A DNA stretch of 64,000 bases, from positions 21,187,282 through 21,251,281 of the forward strand of contig NC_064755.1 of NCBI RefSeq assembly GCF_011397635.1, in the 5' to 3' direction. Both the position numbers and the translations under genes were made by a program. The notes under the pieces are model-generated. The model did not search any database and was not told the origin of the DNA. It saw nothing but the letters and a program-made list of their open reading frames with translations. Origin of the DNA: Epinephelus fuscoguttatus. Lineage: Eukaryota; Chordata; Actinopteri; Perciformes; Serranidae. Below are positions 60,001-64,000 of this stretch, in pieces (positions within the stretch are counted from its first letter, which is position 1; each line of letters starts with the position of its first letter).

Positions 60001-60810
60001 CTTTGAATTCCCTTTTCCATCTTTGTCCTTATTTCTGTCTGTCTCTATCTCCTTGTTATTCTTTTCAACAACATTTTTGTTGATAATATCCACTGTCCTC
60101 TCATTTCCACCAGCCGTTTGCACCTTTGCCTGCCCTAATTTGTCCTTTCCTTTTGCCCCTTCTGTTTTAGTTTTTCCATAATTTTCTGACATTTCTTTTA
60201 GGGTTTCTTCCCTCTCATTTTCTTTTACGACCCCTTTATCGCTCCCTCTCTCTGCTTCCCATTTCTTTCTGTCTTTCTCTTCCAAAATTGTTCTTTTTTC
60301 TGAATCAGTGTCACCGTCCCCCTCCGTAATCTTTTCTGCTTTAACCCTGTCTGTCCCACACTGTGGACCAAACTCTTTCGGCCTGTCAGGTTTTCTCTCA
60401 TTCAGCCAGTTCCTCTCATCCTCATGTCTATCCGTACCCTCATTCAGCTTTTCATGCTGTCTCTCTCTTTGCCTTCCACACTCTCTCTCAGTTTGGCTTA
60501 CTGTACAATCTGCACACATCTTCCTCAGTTGGTCCACGTTGTCCTTCAGCTTCTGCAAATCCTTCACGATCTGCTCCAGCTCTCTGAGCTGGTTTGGCAA
60601 ATGGAGAGTCAGCGGCGGCAGACTGAATAGGTATGGACACGTGTTCTCATCCTGTCCATGTCTGCACAGCCCCTCAGGTCTCAAAGTTGCAGTGCAGGGC
60701 CCAAATCCATGATCCCCCAGGACGTTTCCTTCATCAGAGTCTGTTGTGGTCCAAGACAGGGTCGAGAAAGCCAGCAGGATCCCACATACGCGCAGTGCTG
60801 TTAACCTCAT
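54051..60810 (-). CDS. fgl2: Fibrinogen-like protein 2 (fibroleukin) type protein with a giant low-complexity linker
   Basis: Two coding exons, 60810-56133 and 54757-54051, give 5,385 bases and 1,794 residues; human FGL2 has 439 (from memory). Signal peptide: residues 1-22 (MRLTALRVCGILLAFSTLSW). FGL2 N-terminal region: about 35-105, with conserved Cys residues, CPYLFSLPPLTLHLPNQL and a short coiled coil ending MCADC. Then a Lys/Glu-rich charged stretch (about 105-405), a Ser/Thr/Pro part (405-570), and a Pro/Lys/Gln region (570-1400) that includes ten 36-residue repeats (786-1157). A Thr/Ser/Pro part (1400-1505) and a helix-like RELRVKINQVAAFLNNSL follow. The fibrinogen C-terminal domain (1560-1794) has four Cys, GGGWTLLQRRQDGS, the calcium site DRDNDRYPSGNCG and WWFDACLAANLNGKYY. 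The frame is open throughout, against chance. The phase-1 junction requires a GC donor (AAAG/GCAAGT). The start is set by the signal peptide, although the frame is open upstream. Secreted; role of the linker unknown. Confidence 0.92.
54758..56132 (-). other. fgl2: fgl2 intron 1, GC-AG
   Basis: A 1,375-base AT-rich intron, the only one in the coding region. The donor reads AAAG/GCAAGTGATA and the acceptor TTATCTGCAG/TTACTATG. No exon or repeat of note is seen inside. A GT two codons further on (GGCAA/GTGATA) would put the fibrinogen domain out of frame. Confidence 0.75.
57340..58455 (-). repeat. Coding tandem repeat array in fgl2: ten units of 108 or 126 bases
   Basis: Ten head-to-tail copies encode the 36-residue unit KPKPDQGSRINQYFTPEQ + EPEPETSEPTSFTPKSNQ. 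Eight units are 108 bases. Units 5 and 9 are 126, with an extra six residues (KPKPDQ before KLKPDQ). The lengths add exactly to 1,116 bases. Units are nearly identical, with a few recurring variants (KPK or KLK start; SRINQ, SAIDQ, STIDQ or SAINQ; PEQ or PDQ). The longer units lie four apart, suggesting a higher-order duplication of a four-unit block. All differences keep the frame. Confidence 0.97.
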
Positions 60811-63800
60811 TGCGTCCTGAGAGTAAAGAATAAAGGAGAGGAGGGAGAGAGTGTAAAAACGACCCACCTCAGTTTGAGACAGTGACAGTGAGAGGAGGAG
60901 GCAAGGTGGGAGGGAGAAGAGGAAGGAGGGGGAACTGATGGAGCTGTTCAGTGGAAAGTGAGTCTGGGAGAGAAATGAGGAGCGAGAAGCTTTGAGAAGC
61001 AAACAGGTGAAAAAAAACACACAGCGGGAGAAGGGGATTGTTTGGATGTACTTCTTATGAGATGGTCTCAGTGAGATAGTGGACGATAAGCATGAAGCAT
61101 GACGAAGTGATAACATATTTCTACTTTATAATATAAGTAGAATTAACTGTAACAGTTCTATATCAGTCACATATAAGCACAAAATGTGAGAGCTTAAGAA
61201 AGCATGTGTCTTATTGTAATCCTATCATTACATTCCAGTATATCCTCACTGTAATCACATCACTTAATGAAGACCATTTGCAATGCATTCTCACTGCATG
61301 ATGTATTGATAAGTGTATCATAGCTTTGAATATGCATGTGTGTCACAGTTGCTCTGGCAGGCGCTTCCTGAGCTTCCTGTCGGGTCCATAAACATGTGAG
61401 TGACAGATGCAACAGGTCGAAATATGCATCTGAAGCAAAATACCGGCTGCTGGGCTGGAGCCAAGAGTTTGTTACTCAGATTTGTAAGGACATATTTCAT
61501 TTTACTGTAAGCTGCGTGGGTTAGCTGAGCTCCTGAGTAATGAAAGTCAGGAATGTCAGATTTATCCAAGAAGGCCGCTTGATTCAAAATGCAATGCCAG
61601 GGGAGAGAAATATCACATATGTTATTGACTTCATTCGGACAGTGCTAATCCTCAACAAGTGTCGAGAACGGTGAGACAATCTCTGGGCGGGGAGGCCGAG
61701 CTCCGAGTCTGTTCATCCAAGATTTGATTCTTTGCTAATTCGTTGTGTCTACAAATATTCAGAAAAAAGAAAAAGAGAAAACGCAGTCACATGAACTAAA
61801 TGAGGTATCTGCTTCGCAGGGAGTTTAGATAATGAGGCCTTAGTGTCTATCCGGGGTGTAAATGTCAGTCCCGCCACAGGATGCGAGATGTGAGTGATAG
61901 CATGTAATGCCAGCGTTTGATGTCTCAGAAATTTGTTCATATTTAATGCTTATTAGGGCCACTTCAATTGTCTTATTTTTAGACCGCAATGAAACGTGAC
62001 CCTTGAGCATTTTTGTTCCCCGTCTCTCGCTCTGACTGCACAAAGCTGTTGAGATTTCTCAGCTGTCCTTTGATAATGACAAAGGAAACCATTTGTTTGG
62101 CGAACAGACTGTGGGAAGCATCAGGTTAGAGATGAAAAACGATTTAAGGTAGAACAAAACATCTCAACGGAGAACAGCGCTGGCAAGTTCATAGTTACGT
62201 CTGGAGAAATTGCACCTTGTGTGAGCATAACAACTTAAAGTGATGTAGTTTGAGAGGATGAGACAAAGAAAAGGACTAAATCGAATCAGTATTTCTACCT
62301 CGGAAAAGAGGTTGTAACATGTTTTGGTAACACATTATTTGGATAGTCGAACCTACAGATAGTTTATTGAGACTTTTCAACATGTTATTAACTGAGATTC
62401 AACTGTTTTGCTTTGTCTGTAGATGTTTATCTATAACATATCATGACTTATTGTTAGAATATGTCTGTATTTCCATGATCTGTCACTTATACTTTATAGA
62501 TAAACATCTAGAGAATAAAGCCCAACAGTTGAGTTGTTGAATCTTAACTAAAAAGCTGTTGAAATGTTACAAATGCTCTCTAAACTGTATCTGTAGGTGG
62601 ACTATCCAAATAAAGTGTAACCCATGTTTTAGCTAGACAGTATGGAGGCCTTGTAATCCGTGCATATAGAGGTAGTATTCAAACATCCTCTATACGACTT
62701 TACATTTCAAGTCCATCTGCGCTAATGCAGCCATGAGCTCATTTGACATTTGACAACTGTTGGCAGGATAAAAGCCAGAAATAAGTGTCCTTTCACCTTC
62801 CACAGTCACTTCAGTACTTCAACACTTACACTGGGAAATAGTGTGAGAGAAATGTTTACACTCTCAAGAGACTTCTGCCTGAGCACTAGGCTGTATTGAT
62901 TTATTATCACAGGGCCACATCTTTTATGGCACAGCCAAGCATAAATCTCAGACAGTCGCTGCTTAGCCACAACAAACTAACCTGATGCACAGGCTGCACG
63001 AAGAACAATAATGATTAATGCCGTTGATTAAGAGGGTCGTTTCATTTGATAGTCGCTGATATAAATGAATCCATTCTGTTCTGTGGAGCACTGCCAGGAA
63101 CTCTCTTATTCCCAATAATACCCGCACTACTGGCTTTACCCATTTATGGACAGCAGGTTTTTTTTCTCATCAGGGTGCCCTCTTGGGATAAAGTGTTTTG
63201 AATTCCCCTAGTGAGCTGGCTTGGCCCACTCTCTGTCCTGGATTGTGTAAACACTGTGGTTTTTTCCATGCAGACTAGAACAAACATCTGACCATCAGTC
63301 CAGCTTCACTGCCTAGGCTTCCTGGCAGACCACTTCATCTCCCTCTACTTTGGGCAGAGGAGCCAGTGTCGTCGGTCATGTCTGTTATGTGCATAAGTGT
63401 CCCATTTCCAACTGCGCTGGAGTGAACCCAACAACTTTCGTAGAGCAGCGCCAGCCTCTAGTAATACCGCACTCAGTCTGCCTGCCTGAAGGTATAAACC
63501 TACCTGGACAATATTATTCTACTGACTCACTGTTTGAATGCCGAGACTAACTAGACATATATTAATTTAGCAAAGCAGTTATATGACACCACACCTGCCT
63601 TAATCCTTTGGATCAGCGTGTGTCCGTTTAAAATTAAACCACCACTCCTCGTCTCTCTCTCTGTCTGACAAACACTCACATGACCTGTCCATTGCCAATA
63701 TCTTAATTTTTCAGTAACTGATACATTCCTTTGCCATGTGTGAGAATGTTTTTCAACTGCCAATTGACTGATAGAGATTCTTAAAAAATGACACAACCAA

Positions 63801-64000
63801 GTGTCTCTCACATCTGGGCTGGATTTCCTACAGCTAGCCAACACCAGATAACGTCAGGTCAATTTGTTTCCCATCCAAAAGCCTGGACTTTATTAAAACA
63901 TTGTTTAAAATTTACATTTAAGAGTCTTTGTCCTGATGAAGGATATGGAAAGCGGGCGTAACGGGGGAACAGGTTATCTGCTGCTGTCACCTTCTGCCCA
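60811..64000. other. Upstream region of fgl2, no gene recognised
   Basis: The part just before the ATG (60811-61110) is purine rich on the plus strand and should hold the 5' leader and promoter. The only structured element further out is the palindromic MITE at 62326-62622. Plus-strand 63300-63560 is somewhat GC-richer and open for 66 codons, but it has no family resemblance or clear splice sites. I see no other gene. Confidence 0.55.
62326..62622. mobile_element. Palindromic MITE with GGTAACACATTATTTGGATA ends
   Basis: The left end GGTAACACATTATTTGGATA, continuing with CCTACAGATA, is mirrored at the right by TATCTGTAGGTGGACTATCC and AAATAAAGTGTAACC. Much of the 297-base element folds back on itself (for example AGATGTTTATCTATAA and TTATAGATAAACATCT near the centre). 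No coding capacity. Confidence 0.85.

Noticed and set aside
59570-60712. Several Ser/Phe/Leu-rich plus-strand frames opposite the Lys/Glu-rich part of fgl2
   Set aside because: Lys/Glu codons read in reverse give Phe/Leu/Ser/Pro codons with few stops. No start, splice or family signal supports them.
60811-61116. In-frame upstream extension of fgl2 exon 1 (102 extra codons)
   Set aside because: The extension begins with low-complexity Ser/Leu/Phe sequence of leader-type DNA. Starting at 60810 gives a clean signal peptide at the right distance from the conserved FGL2 Cys residues.
63300-63560. A possible small exon on the plus strand near the right edge
   Set aside because: A 66-codon frame with two Cys-rich clusters, but no clear acceptor or donor and no recognisable domain. 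Too weak to call.

Overview
The window is vertebrate nuclear DNA, most likely from a percomorph-type teleost. Protein-coding exons are short and split by GT-AG introns. Every recognisable gene has a vertebrate counterpart. The spacer and intron DNA is full of fish-style repeats: Tc1/mariner elements, palindromic MITEs, hAT-like remnants and LINE tails. There are no bacterial operons, tRNAs, rRNAs or CRISPR arrays. All gene models were assembled by hand from splice signals, reading-frame phase and remembered family similarity; no alignment was run.

Layout. 1-8634 (-): the 5' part of dennd5b (exons 1-3; the rest lies beyond base 1), with an old Tc1 element in intron 2. 8635-12483: intergenic, rich in LINE remnants. 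12484-15686 (-): armc10, six exons. 15687-16719: about 1 kb shared by the divergent genes armc10 and fbxl13. 16720-38330 (+): fbxl13 (DRC6), 21 coding exons. Two genes lie antisense inside its introns: an unrecognised, cysteine-free secreted protein (19037-22199, intron 4) and lrrc17 (27910-32131, intron 9). 38331-43227: repeat-rich intergenic DNA. 43228-51068 (-): fam185a, eight exons, with a nearly intact Tc1 transposon in intron 2. 54051-60810 (-): a two-exon fgl2-type fibrinogen-like gene. 60811-64000: upstream DNA with one palindromic MITE and no recognised gene.

How the genes relate. The fbxl13-lrrc17-armc10-fam185a cluster matches the grouping known on human 7q22, so the block is an ancient synteny group, not a functional pathway. 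DENND5B is a Rab exchange factor, ARMC10 a membrane-anchored armadillo protein, FBXL13 a ciliary dynein-regulatory-complex subunit, LRRC17 a secreted leucine-rich-repeat protein, FAM185A a beta-repeat (adhesin-like) protein, and FGL2 a secreted fibrinogen-domain protein.

The most striking items are three. First, the fgl2-type gene has a first exon of about 4.7 kb that puts about 1,450 residues of low-complexity sequence, including ten 36-residue tandem repeats, between the FGL2 N-terminus and the fibrinogen domain. Second, an orphan secreted protein of 753 residues is nested antisense in fbxl13. Third, two introns (in fgl2 and lrrc17) appear to use GC-AG splicing.
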